A DNA stretch of 37,239 nt from Acidobacteriota bacterium (GTDB lineage: Bacteria > Acidobacteriota > Vicinamibacteria > Vicinamibacterales > SCN-69-37), in assembly GCA_009694745.1 (NCBI GenBank), contig SHUF01000024.1, forward strand, positions 1 to 37,239. The letters are read 5' to 3'. Shown here piece after piece: positions 31,122 to 37,239 of the stretch (the first letter of the stretch is position 1; every line of letters starts with the position of its first letter). The position numbers were made by a program, and so were the translations under genes. The notes under the pieces were generated by a model that saw nothing but the letters and a program-made list of their open reading frames with translations, was not told where the DNA came from and searched no databases.

Positions 31122-33715
31122 CGTTCGCGATCCGACGTCTTGACGATGAAGAGGCCTTGCTCGACGCTGCTGATGATGATTGAGCCGCTCTTGAAGAACG
31201 GGAAGACATTCCACGCGCCGTTGAACCCTGCCGTGTTCGGCCGGAACGGATCGGTGTCGAAATACGCGATCTCCTTCGGGTTGGTCGGGTCCTTGATGCT
31301 GAGCACGCGCAGGCCGGCGCGATAGTTGGACTGATACAGCAGGTCGCCCTTCACATACTGATTGTGGTCGGACGCCGCTTCCTTGCTGAAGTGTTCCTTG
31401 ACCAGCTTTGGATTTTCCAGATCCGTGAAGTCCCAGATGAGCGTACGGGTCTTCTCCACCATGCCGCCGGTCTCGTCCAACTCGTCGTCCAGGTAAAAGT
31501 ATTTGTGATCTTCGGTCAGCCAGCCCTGATGCGTGTAGCCGACCTTCGGATAAGCGGCGCGCGAAATGACTCTGGGCTTCGTCTTGTCGGTCACATCCTG
31601 CAGACTCAGCATCGTCTCGTTCGAGCCGATGCAGATTTCACGACCCTTGTAGCGCTTGTCCGGCCCCTTGTAGTTCACGCACTGCGCGTCGTGGATGTAG
31701 CCAGTGCGCTGGCGGCCGGTTTCAGTGTCGGCGAAGCAGCCGACGAACTTCGGGTTCTTCGGCTCCTTGAGGTCCAGCATGTGCAGGCCGCCGCCGCAGG
31801 TGTTGCCGCCGCCGCTTGAGCCCACGGGATAGCCGAATCCGCTTTCTTCATTGATCACCATGTCGTGCACGCTGTTCACGTCGCGGTAGATGAAGTCGGC
31901 GGCCACTTTCTGCGGCAAGCCGTTGGGCTGGGGCTTCATCACGCGCAGTCGCGCCAGGTCGAAGATCTGGATGCCGTGTGGGCCGGCGGAATCCGACACG
32001 ATGAAGGCGTGGTCTTTGTAGACCTTCATCTCACGCCACGAACTGGGACGAGCGCCATCGGTGAGCGGCAGGTCGGCGACCACGCGCGGCTGGGTCGGGT
32101 TCGTGATGTCCAAAAACGTGGTGCCGTCGCGACGGCCGAGGATGGCCCACTCCTGTTTGGTCTGCGAGTCGGTCCATCCCCAGAGGCTCGACATCGGCAC
32201 GGTGTGCCCGTCGTGACTGAGCTTCGAGGGGGGAAGGAATGCCTGGAGGTCTGTGGCTCCGCAGTCGAAGACCTCAATCTTGCCGTCGGCGCCGCATTTG
32301 CGCTCGATTCCGGTGATGGCGGGGAGCTCATCCAGAGGTGTGGTCATCATCGGCTGCTCGCGCCACCCGCCGAAGCTGTCGCGTTCATAGATGAAGAGAC
32401 CGCCGCCATTGCGATTCGCGCCGGTGGCGCCGACAGCCGCGACGTTGCCGCGCACCGACACCGACGCGCCGGCGGCGATCGGATCGGTCCACGTGGGGCC
32501 GAGCAGGCGCAGGCCATCGATCTGGAAGCCTGTGCTGCCGCCGGTGAAGACGAATACGCGGCCGGCGCCTCCGGCGCCAGGCGCGCCCACCCAGACCTCG
32601 CGGTCGCTTGTGGCGATCGATGTACCGAAGCGATCCGCGCGACCGGCGGTAGGCGCCGCGAGGCGCGTGCCCTCCAGCCACTGGACGTTGACCGGTTGCG
32701 CCGTAGCCGCGGGCGTGGCCGATGCGGCCTGTGGCGCGGGCGCGCCACCACCGCGTCCGCCCTGCTGAGCGACCTTGGCAAACACATAGACGGCGCCGTA
32801 GCCCCCGGCATCACCGGGCGCGGAGACAAAGGCCTGCGAACCGTTTGACGCCACTTGCGAGCCGAATGCCGCGGTGGTGCCCTGCGCGCCAATCGGCGCG
32901 AAGGTCCGGACGACTTTCCAGGCATCGGCCTCCAAGTTGAATTCGTGCACCACGCCGGCGCCGGCATTCTGGCCACTCGCGCCGATGAGCGCGGTGGTGC
33001 CGGCGAAGGTGATGGCCGATCCAAACCGGTCGCTCGCAATCGCTGCGGCATCAGCCGCGGACGCGAGTGTGGAGTGATACGCGTACTGACCGGAGGCCGC
33101 TCGCTTGAAGGCGAACACCGCGCCTGCCGGCTGCGCGGGCGCCGGACCTCCGCGTCCTCCGCCGCCACCGGCCCCAGCACCGCCGCGGCCACGGCCGGCC
33201 GGCAGTTCCTTGCCGACGAACAACCACTCACCAGATACCGCGATGGCGCTGCCAAATCGCGCAACGTTCGGCACAGGCGGCACGGCGGGCGTGGCTCCCT
33301 CAACTGGTGCGGCCGCCGTCGGCATTGGCACTGCGGTCGCCTCAACCGTGGACGCAAACGTCCAGGCTGTGCCCTGCTTCGTGAACACGTGAACCGCCGT
33401 GGCGCCCGCCCCGACAAACAATGTTGAGCCATCGAGGGCCAGTGACACCCCGAAGCCATCGCCGACCGCCGCCTTCGGTGCGGTCAGTTGCATGGCTTCC
33501 AACCACGATGCGCCGGTCTTCCGGAACACATAGACCAGGCCCGGCCTGAATTGATTATTGGACTCGGCAGCGAAGACTTCGCCGTCGCCGACAAGGACGG
33601 CACCGCCAAACTGGGCCAGTTCGGTGGTGTGGCCTGCGGTCAGAGGTACGCGCGCCGTGGCAAACGCGATCGCGAACACGGCACCGCACAGAAGGAATCG
33701 GAAATTGGAGCGCAT
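31118..33715 (-). CDS. Choice-of-anchor B family protein with FG-GAP and LVIVD-type repeats
   Basis: This encodes 865 residues. A signal peptide covers about residues 1-28 (MRSNFRFLLCGAVFAIAFATARVPLTAG). The N-terminal half has FG-GAP-like repeats (LAQFGGAVLVGDGEVFAAESN, FGVSLALDGSTLFVGAGATAVHVF, FGSAIAVSGEWLFVGKE). Two Gly/Ala/Pro-rich linkers (about 167-202 and 317-345) break the repeats. The C-terminal half has LVIVD-like repeats with TTFLDITNPTQPRVVADLPL, GIQIFDLARLRVM, LHMLDLKEPKNPKFVGCFAD and LRVLSIKDPTNPKEIAYFD, and closely resembles choice-of-anchor B proteins. It is likely a large exported surface protein. Its ribosome site is weak. ATG 33715 is preferred over 33757 because it begins the signal peptide. 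61 bp separate it from the next gene upstream. Confidence 0.9.
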   Translation of the reverse strand: MRSNFRFLLCGAVFAIAFATARVPLTAGHTTELAQFGGAVLVGDGEVFAAESNNQFRPGLVYVFRKTGASWLEAMQLTAPKAAVGDGFGVSLALDGSTLFVGAGATAVHVFTKQGTAWTFASTVEATAVPMPTAAAPVEGATPAVPPVPNVARFGSAIAVSGEWLFVGKELPAGRGRGGAGAGGGGGRGGPAPAQPAGAVFAFKRAASGQYAYHSTLASAADAAAIASDRFGSAITFAGTTALIGASGQNAGAGVVHEFNLEADAWKVVRTFAPIGAQGTTAAFGSQVASNGSQAFVSAPGDAGGYGAVYVFAKVAQQGGRGGGAPAPQAASATPAATAQPVNVQWLEGTRLAAPTAGRADRFGTSIATSDREVWVGAPGAGGAGRVFVFTGGSTGFQIDGLRLLGPTWTDPIAAGASVSVRGNVAAVGATGANRNGGGLFIYERDSFGGWREQPMMTTPLDELPAITGIERKCGADGKIEVFDCGATDLQAFLPPSKLSHDGHTVPMSSLWGWTDSQTKQEWAILGRRDGTTFLDITNPTQPRVVADLPLTDGARPSSWREMKVYKDHAFIVSDSAGPHGIQIFDLARLRVMKPQPNGLPQKVAADFIYRDVNSVHDMVINEESGFGYPVGSSGGGNTCGGGLHMLDLKEPKNPKFVGCFADTETGRQRTGYIHDAQCVNYKGPDKRYKGREICIGSNETMLSLQDVTDKTKPRVISRAAYPKVGYTHQGWLTEDHKYFYLDDELDETGGMVEKTRTLIWDFTDLENPKLVKEHFSKEAASDHNQYVKGDLLYQSNYRAGLRVLSIKDPTNPKEIAYFDTDPFRPNTAGFNGAWNVFPFFKSGSIIISSVEQGLFIVKTSDRER

Positions 33716-33776
33716 GGCGCGCAGTCTAACACGCGCGCCACGGCCCCCAGAATGCAACTTGCCCGCTAGCTGACCG

Positions 33777-34334
33777 CTACTTGACGACGTTCAGAGTCAC
33801 GTCGAGTTTGATGACTTCGCCGCTGGTTTTGTCGGTGGCCACCGCGAACTGGACGGTCTGTCCGTCGCGGAGAATTGGATCGGTGAGGACCTTGAAGTTC
33901 TGGTTGCCCGGAGGCATGTTTGTCGATCCCAAGGCGGGCATCCGACACATCTGCGTGTCCTCCACAGAGACCGACAGTTGGTAAAGACCGTCGGCCAGCG
34001 CCGTGGCCGAACAAGAGATGTTGGTCCCAATAGACCGATAGCCATAACCCACGGAGGACACCCCATCCTTCACGGTGGTTGTCGGGATAGAAACTTCGCC
34101 CCCCAACTGGATGGAACCCCTGCCTCCGGTGTTGATCCACAGGACGAACGGCAGGCTGGCCGTCTTCTTTTCTCCCTCGAAGCGCGAAATGGTCACCGTG
34201 ACCTTCAACGGCACTCGGGCCGGGGCCTCTTTCGCCACAAGTCGAGCCGTCGGCTCCTGTGCGGACGAGGGACTCACTACGCCCGTCGTCAACACGACGG
34301 CCAACAACAGGACTGCGTTCCACGACTGTTTCAT
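33777..34334 (-). CDS. Small secreted protein of unknown function (185 aa)
   Basis: This encodes 185 residues. A signal peptide is visible (MKQSWNAVLLLAVVLTTGVVSPSSAQ). The mature part is beta-rich and Ig-like (LKVTVTISRFEGEKKTASLPFVLWINTGGRGSIQLGGEVSIPTTTVKDGVSSVGYGYRSIGTNISCSATAL; FKVLTDPILRDGQTVQFAVATDKTSGEVIKLDVTLNVVK). Two cysteines (ISCSA and QMCRM) may pair outside the cytoplasm. I do not recognise a named family. ATG 34334 lies 6 bp after the stop of the PQQ-like protein, so the two are certainly in one transcript if transcribed together. It may be an accessory to the large propeller proteins. Confidence 0.75.
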   Translation of the reverse strand: MKQSWNAVLLLAVVLTTGVVSPSSAQEPTARLVAKEAPARVPLKVTVTISRFEGEKKTASLPFVLWINTGGRGSIQLGGEVSIPTTTVKDGVSSVGYGYRSIGTNISCSATALADGLYQLSVSVEDTQMCRMPALGSTNMPPGNQNFKVLTDPILRDGQTVQFAVATDKTSGEVIKLDVTLNVVK

Positions 34335-34340
34335 TCTGGC

Positions 34341-36233
34341 TTACCTGGTAAGCGGAAGCGCTCTTTTGCAGGGCGCCGGCCAGGTCTCACACGGGCCGAC
34401 GTCCAGCAGGCGCGTATATCGCAGCCGGCTCGTTTTGTCCCCGGCCACGATCTCGACGACAAGGGCTTCCCCATCGCGTGAGAGCGTTTCCTTTACTGCG
34501 GTGGTCGCGCCGCCGCCCGTGACCGCGCGCCCTTCTGCCACGAGCGTCTTGCCAATCCACGACGTGTTCATCGTGATCGTGCCGTCCTTGGTGTCCGTCG
34601 TCGTCAAGCGACCCGGGCGGTAGAAGCGCGTGTGCCCAGTGTTGATCGGACTTTCGACGACCAATACACCGTTCGCTGGTTGTGTCACGAACATCCATCG
34701 CGGTGCGCCGGCGGCCATGAGGCCCGAGAACCCCGCCCCATCGGTGATCGAGCTCGCGGCCACGTCGAGTTGCCACGAACCGGCGAGTGAGGCTGGGAAG
34801 TTCACTTCGGCGCGGCTGACCTTCGACTGGCTCAGGTCACTACGGCCTGCGTTCACATCGGCAAGGGCGCGGCTAACGCTACGCCCTGCGACATCCTGTC
34901 TCGCGCCCGGCACGCCCTTCACGCCCAGATCCAGCGCGACGATCCTCTCGCGGTCGCGCGCATACAGCGTGGTTCCCACCAGCGTCGGTGCCGTCCACGA
35001 CGTGGTGTCGAATACCTTTGCCCGCGCCAGAATCTCCGCGCCGGTGGGCGATAGCCGCGCGAGGGCCAAATCGCCGTCTTCGTTCATGACGATGGTTTTG
35101 CCGTCGGCGTGGAGGAGGCTGGCGCGGGCGAAGCCACGGACTTGCCAGGCTGAGGCGCCGGTCTTGATGTCGAGGGCGGTTAGAAATGCGGGACCGAAGT
35201 CGCCGGTGGTGCCATACACAAAATCACCGACGCGAATCGCACCTAGAAACATGAATCGCACGCGATTCGTGAACCACAATTCTTCGGTGTTGGTGATGTC
35301 GCCAGTCTGACTGAGTTGAATCGCGCGACTGCCCGCCTGGTACGCCGACGACATGAAGAGCACATGGTCGGGCCCGAAGAGCGGCGTGCTGCAGTTCAGG
35401 TCGTTGCCGGGATCGTGGGGATGCGACCAGAGGATGGCGCCCGTGGACGGATCGAGCCCGGTGATCGTGCTGCCGGCGAGGAACACCGCCTGCGGCTGTC
35501 CGCCAATCTCTATCAAGATTGGCGCGGCGCCAGAGGTGAGGAAGTCGCCGCTCTTCCAGACCACCGCGCCGTCGGTCTGCCGGAAGGCCATGACCGACTG
35601 CCCCGGCCCGCCCACGCTGCAGATGATGGTGTCGCGGAAGGCGATCGGGCTGCAGCCGTAGCCGACTTTCACGACGGGGCGAATCAGCAGCTCTGGCGAC
35701 TTGAACTCGGTGATGAAGTCATGCGACCAGAGGACCTTGCCGGTCCGTTTGTCGAGCGCGAACAGTTGCTGGTTCGTGCCGACGGTAAAGACGCGTTCGC
35801 CGACCACGATCGGCGTGGAGTGCGGGCCGGCGCCGAAGCTGAAGTCTTCCTGGCGCGAGGGATAGGTGTGTTCCCAGAGCGTGGCGCCTGTCTTCGCGTC
35901 GAGTGCCGCGACCACTTCTTCGCTCTTCCACGGCCCGATCTTCGCGCGCCCATTGCCCGAGCGGTACATCGTGAACAGTCGCCCATCGTCCACCACGATC
36001 GCCGAGTGGCCCGTGCCAAGTGGCCGACTCCAGATGACTGGCGGTCCCTCGGGCGGCCACGAGTCCGCGAGGCCTGTGGATGGCGAGTGAAAGTCGCGCG
36101 CCGGTCCGCCCCACTGCGTCCAGCTCGACGGAGTGGGCGCCGGCGCCTGGTGGCCCGCGCGAGCGACCGGCGTCAGCGACAGGGCGAATAACGCGCCGAG
36201 CAGGAGAGTTCCGTGTCGCAGCATGACGCGCAT
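34341..36233 (-). CDS. PQQ-like beta-propeller protein (630 aa), first of the cluster
   Basis: This encodes 630 residues. A signal peptide is visible (MRVMLRHGTLLLGALFALSLTPVARA). The mature protein opens WTQWGGPARDFHSPSTGLADSWPPEGPPVIWSRPLG, the usual start of PQQ-like propellers, followed by repeats such as VAALDAKTGATLWEHTYPS, LFALDKRTGKVLWSHDFI, ITGLDPSTGAILWSHPHD and LTALDIKTGASAWQVRGFA. From about residue 455 a different beta-domain begins (LAGSWQLDVAASSITDGAGFSGLM...). No PQQ-dehydrogenase catalytic Asp or Ca2+ site is evident. Two starts exist, ATG 36233 and ATG 36224; neither has a strong ribosome site. It begins the cluster, so the promoter should lie in 36234-36446. Extracellular or periplasmic location inferred from the signal. 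Confidence 0.9.
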   Translation of the reverse strand: MRVMLRHGTLLLGALFALSLTPVARAGHQAPAPTPSSWTQWGGPARDFHSPSTGLADSWPPEGPPVIWSRPLGTGHSAIVVDDGRLFTMYRSGNGRAKIGPWKSEEVVAALDAKTGATLWEHTYPSRQEDFSFGAGPHSTPIVVGERVFTVGTNQQLFALDKRTGKVLWSHDFITEFKSPELLIRPVVKVGYGCSPIAFRDTIICSVGGPGQSVMAFRQTDGAVVWKSGDFLTSGAAPILIEIGGQPQAVFLAGSTITGLDPSTGAILWSHPHDPGNDLNCSTPLFGPDHVLFMSSAYQAGSRAIQLSQTGDITNTEELWFTNRVRFMFLGAIRVGDFVYGTTGDFGPAFLTALDIKTGASAWQVRGFARASLLHADGKTIVMNEDGDLALARLSPTGAEILARAKVFDTTSWTAPTLVGTTLYARDRERIVALDLGVKGVPGARQDVAGRSVSRALADVNAGRSDLSQSKVSRAEVNFPASLAGSWQLDVAASSITDGAGFSGLMAAGAPRWMFVTQPANGVLVVESPINTGHTRFYRPGRLTTTDTKDGTITMNTSWIGKTLVAEGRAVTGGGATTAVKETLSRDGEALVVEIVAGDKTSRLRYTRLLDVGPCETWPAPCKRALPLTR

Positions 36234-36340
36234 TCTACCCGCAGACTGTTCGGCGAGCCGACGGCAACGCTGGAGCGCTTTTCAGATCGGCGTCGCGGGA
36301 ACCTAGCCCGGAGGGCATGGCCTTCAGCCAGTTCCGCATG

Positions 36341-36365
36341 TCCCGGGCTGAAGCCCGGGACCTCC
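36341..36365. repeat. TCCCGGGCT-type hairpin, second copy
   Basis: Twenty-five bases equal those at 18222-18246: arms TCCCGGGCT and AGCCCGGGA, with a GA or TGAA loop, followed by ACCTCC. It sits in the leader region of the propeller cluster. The preceding 40 bases (36303-36340) hold a weaker, imperfect version of the same pattern. Confidence 0.85.
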
Positions 36366-36446
36366 GAACGGCGACAATCGACTGAAACACGCTTTAGGCG
36401 CGAAGTGCGGTCCCTCGCGCTGAATTGAGTTGCGTTAGAAAAAAAA

Positions 36447-36490
36447 TGAGCCCGGGTGGAATCGAACCACCAACCAACAGATTAAGAGTC
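36447..36490 (-). tRNA. tRNA-Lys(CTT), 3' fragment from the anticodon loop on
   Basis: On the minus strand, 44 bases run from the anticodon loop (CTCTTAA, anticodon CTT) through the 3' anticodon stem (TCTGT), a 5-base variable region, a T arm (GGTGG / TTCGATT / CCACC), the acceptor strand CGGGCTC and discriminator A. The 5' half (acceptor GAGCCCG, D arm, 5' anticodon stem ACAGA) is absent in the 100 bases upstream. The sequence before the loop (TTTGGG) cannot form the anticodon stem. A T8 run follows the 3' end. This is not a working tRNA but the duplicated attachment site left by integration into a tRNA gene. Confidence 0.85.
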
Positions 36491-36501
36491 CCAAACTCCA
36501 C

Positions 36502-36568
36502 TGTCCACCGGTGTCCACCACAGTCTTTTCCTTCGGACAATCAGCACTCGTTTTCCAGTGGTGTCCAC
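36502..36568. repeat. Three TGTCCAC repeats beside the tRNA fragment
   Basis: TGTCCAC occurs at 36502-36508, 36512-36518 and 36562-36568, starting 12 bases from the tRNA-Lys fragment. Spacing of 10 and 50 bases is about one and five helical turns. They could be arm-type binding sites for a tyrosine recombinase of the integrated element. Confidence 0.4.
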
Positions 36569-36685
36569 TAAGGTCGCTAGCCGTCCGCTCGCTTGGGCGT
36601 CAAAGTGGGCGTCAGATTTCGCACGGGTACGAATGAAGCCGTTCCTCTCAAGGTTGGTCGGCAAAGTCCCCGGATGAGCCAGACC

Positions 36686-36799
36686 CTACTGCGGCTTGAC
36701 GTCTTTCGTGTGGTGGCCACGGGCCACCCAGAGCACGTCGGCGTAGAGCTGATAGCGATATTCCTCAGTCCCGCACCACGGGCAGAAAGCAGGAGTTCC
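36686..36799 (-). pseudogene. Zinc-finger-like CPWCG fragment in the element
   Basis: On the minus strand a frame of 37 codons reads GTPAFCPWCGTEEYRYQLYADVLWVARGHHTKDVKPQ and then stops (TAG 36686-36688). The CPWCG pair and HH could bind zinc. The frame begins right after a TGA and has no start codon, so it is a fragment or belongs to a gene broken by a frameshift. I do not recognise the parent protein. The surrounding 500 bp (36492-36942) hold no other gene I can support. Confidence 0.35.
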
Positions 36800-36942
36800 T
36801 CATGTGGCCGATGAGGGCCGTCAGTGTTCCCGAGTGGACGGGGTGCCGATCCACGGCGGCGCCGCCGGCACCACGGTCGGGCTCGCATCAAACAGCACTT
36901 CATCGAGCGACAGGGCCAAATCAGTATTGGAGGGCCGGTGGG

Positions 36943-37239
36943 TCAATGGCCTGTGAGGTGCTTAACAACGGAGGTAGGCCCAGCGATACGAAAGCCGTCT
37001 TTCTCGCGAATGACGTAGACGCAGCCGCCGAGCATTTGTTGTGTTGGATTTCTGGCGGCGAACGTCAGGAGAGCCTCCGACCGATTCTCAAGTCTGTAAC
37101 CGCGAGAAGTGATCGCGAGCTCAAGTTCAACCAACAGGGAGTTCTGATCCCCAGAAACCCTGCGAATCGTCTCGCCTTGGAAGTGATTCGCCACGGCGAA
37201 TCCGACCGCCGCGGCAACCACGGCAAATAGAACATAAAC
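36943..37239 (-). CDS. Membrane-anchored protein of unknown function (cut by the window edge)
   Basis: The frame is open from the right edge (37239) to a stop at 36943, with about 98 visible codons. It starts VYVLFAVVAAAVGFAVANHF, a membrane helix or signal anchor, and continues with a soluble part (LLVELELAITSRGYRLENRSEALLTFAARNP, then CVYVIREKDGFRIAGPTSVVKHLTGH). An internal GTG at 37221 could be a start, but the hydrophobic run extends upstream to the edge, so the gene probably begins outside. I do not recognise it. It lies in the presumed integrated element, and its codon use is less GC-biased than that of the propeller cluster. Confidence 0.5.
   Translation of the reverse strand, partial: VYVLFAVVAAAVGFAVANHFQGETIRRVSGDQNSLLVELELAITSRGYRLENRSEALLTFAARNPTQQMLGGCVYVIREKDGFRIAGPTSVVKHLTGH

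Noticed and set aside
36447-36490. Intact tRNA-Lys gene
   Set aside because: The 5' acceptor, D arm and 5' anticodon stem are missing in the upstream 100 bases.
1-37239. CRISPR array, rRNA operon, insertion sequence or transposase gene
   Set aside because: No regularly spaced repeats, no conserved rRNA segments and no recognisable transposase reading frame were seen on either strand.

Overview
The window is high-GC bacterial DNA. The gene set resembles that of uncultured soil Acidobacteriota of the Vicinamibacteria type: many secreted beta-propeller proteins (PQQ-like, BNR, YVTN, FG-GAP, LVIVD), an FtsX/MacB permease pair, a fused transaldolase-glucose-6-phosphate isomerase, and a VapBC-like module. 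This placement is an inference from protein resemblance. No rRNA or other phylogenetic marker is present.

Layout. Positions 1-2367 hold ordinary genes: an M48 peptidase cut by the left edge, lemA, mscL and a DUF1295 membrane enzyme. Positions 2367-10894 are a decaying stretch. A YfcC-like transporter carries a frameshift and a nonsense codon. A TolC-like gene keeps only its N-terminal part and stops inside a perfect 22-bp inverted repeat. A hemerythrin (Ric-like) gene has an in-frame TAG. The adjacent Crp/Fnr-type regulator seems to have lost the middle of its C-terminal region in frame. A nitronate monooxygenase gene has three lesions. The intact 946-aa tal-pgi fusion lies among them. Positions 10925-14669 hold an unknown protein, a cupin, a toxin-antitoxin pair, a secreted esterase and a zincin-like metalloprotease. 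Positions 14747-22467 hold a coiled-coil membrane protein, a GH31 glycosidase, a Spy-like protein, a gene remnant among hairpin repeats, two FtsX-type permeases, a divergent HlyD-type adaptor and a small secreted protein. Positions 22604-25372 hold a 922-residue BNR-propeller protein.

From 36233 leftward to about 25881 runs one tightly packed minus-strand cluster that looks like an operon. It encodes a PQQ-like propeller protein, a small secreted protein, an FG-GAP/LVIVD protein, a YVTN propeller, an FG-GAP propeller, a second PQQ-like propeller, a HAD acid-phosphatase lipoprotein and a truncated lipoprotein. Several neighbours overlap by a few bases. Nearly all products carry export signals, so this looks like a cell-surface or periplasmic set; the substrate is unknown.

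At 36447-36490 lies the 3' part of a tRNA-Lys(CTT) gene, from the anticodon loop to the acceptor end, with no 5' half. This is the footprint expected of site-specific integration into a tRNA gene. The last ~750 bp would then be the inner edge of an integrated element, with three TGTCCAC repeats next to the presumed attachment core, a CPWCG zinc-finger-like fragment and a membrane-anchored ORF running off the window.

The most unusual points are the cluster of damaged genes at 2.3-10.9 kb (including the matching loss of a hemerythrin and its likely regulator), the perfect inverted repeat at the TolC break, the tRNA-Lys scar, the multi-family propeller cluster, and the 19-bp divergent gap between the adaptor and the permeases with no ATPase gene nearby. 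I did not find a clear novel defence or mobile system.
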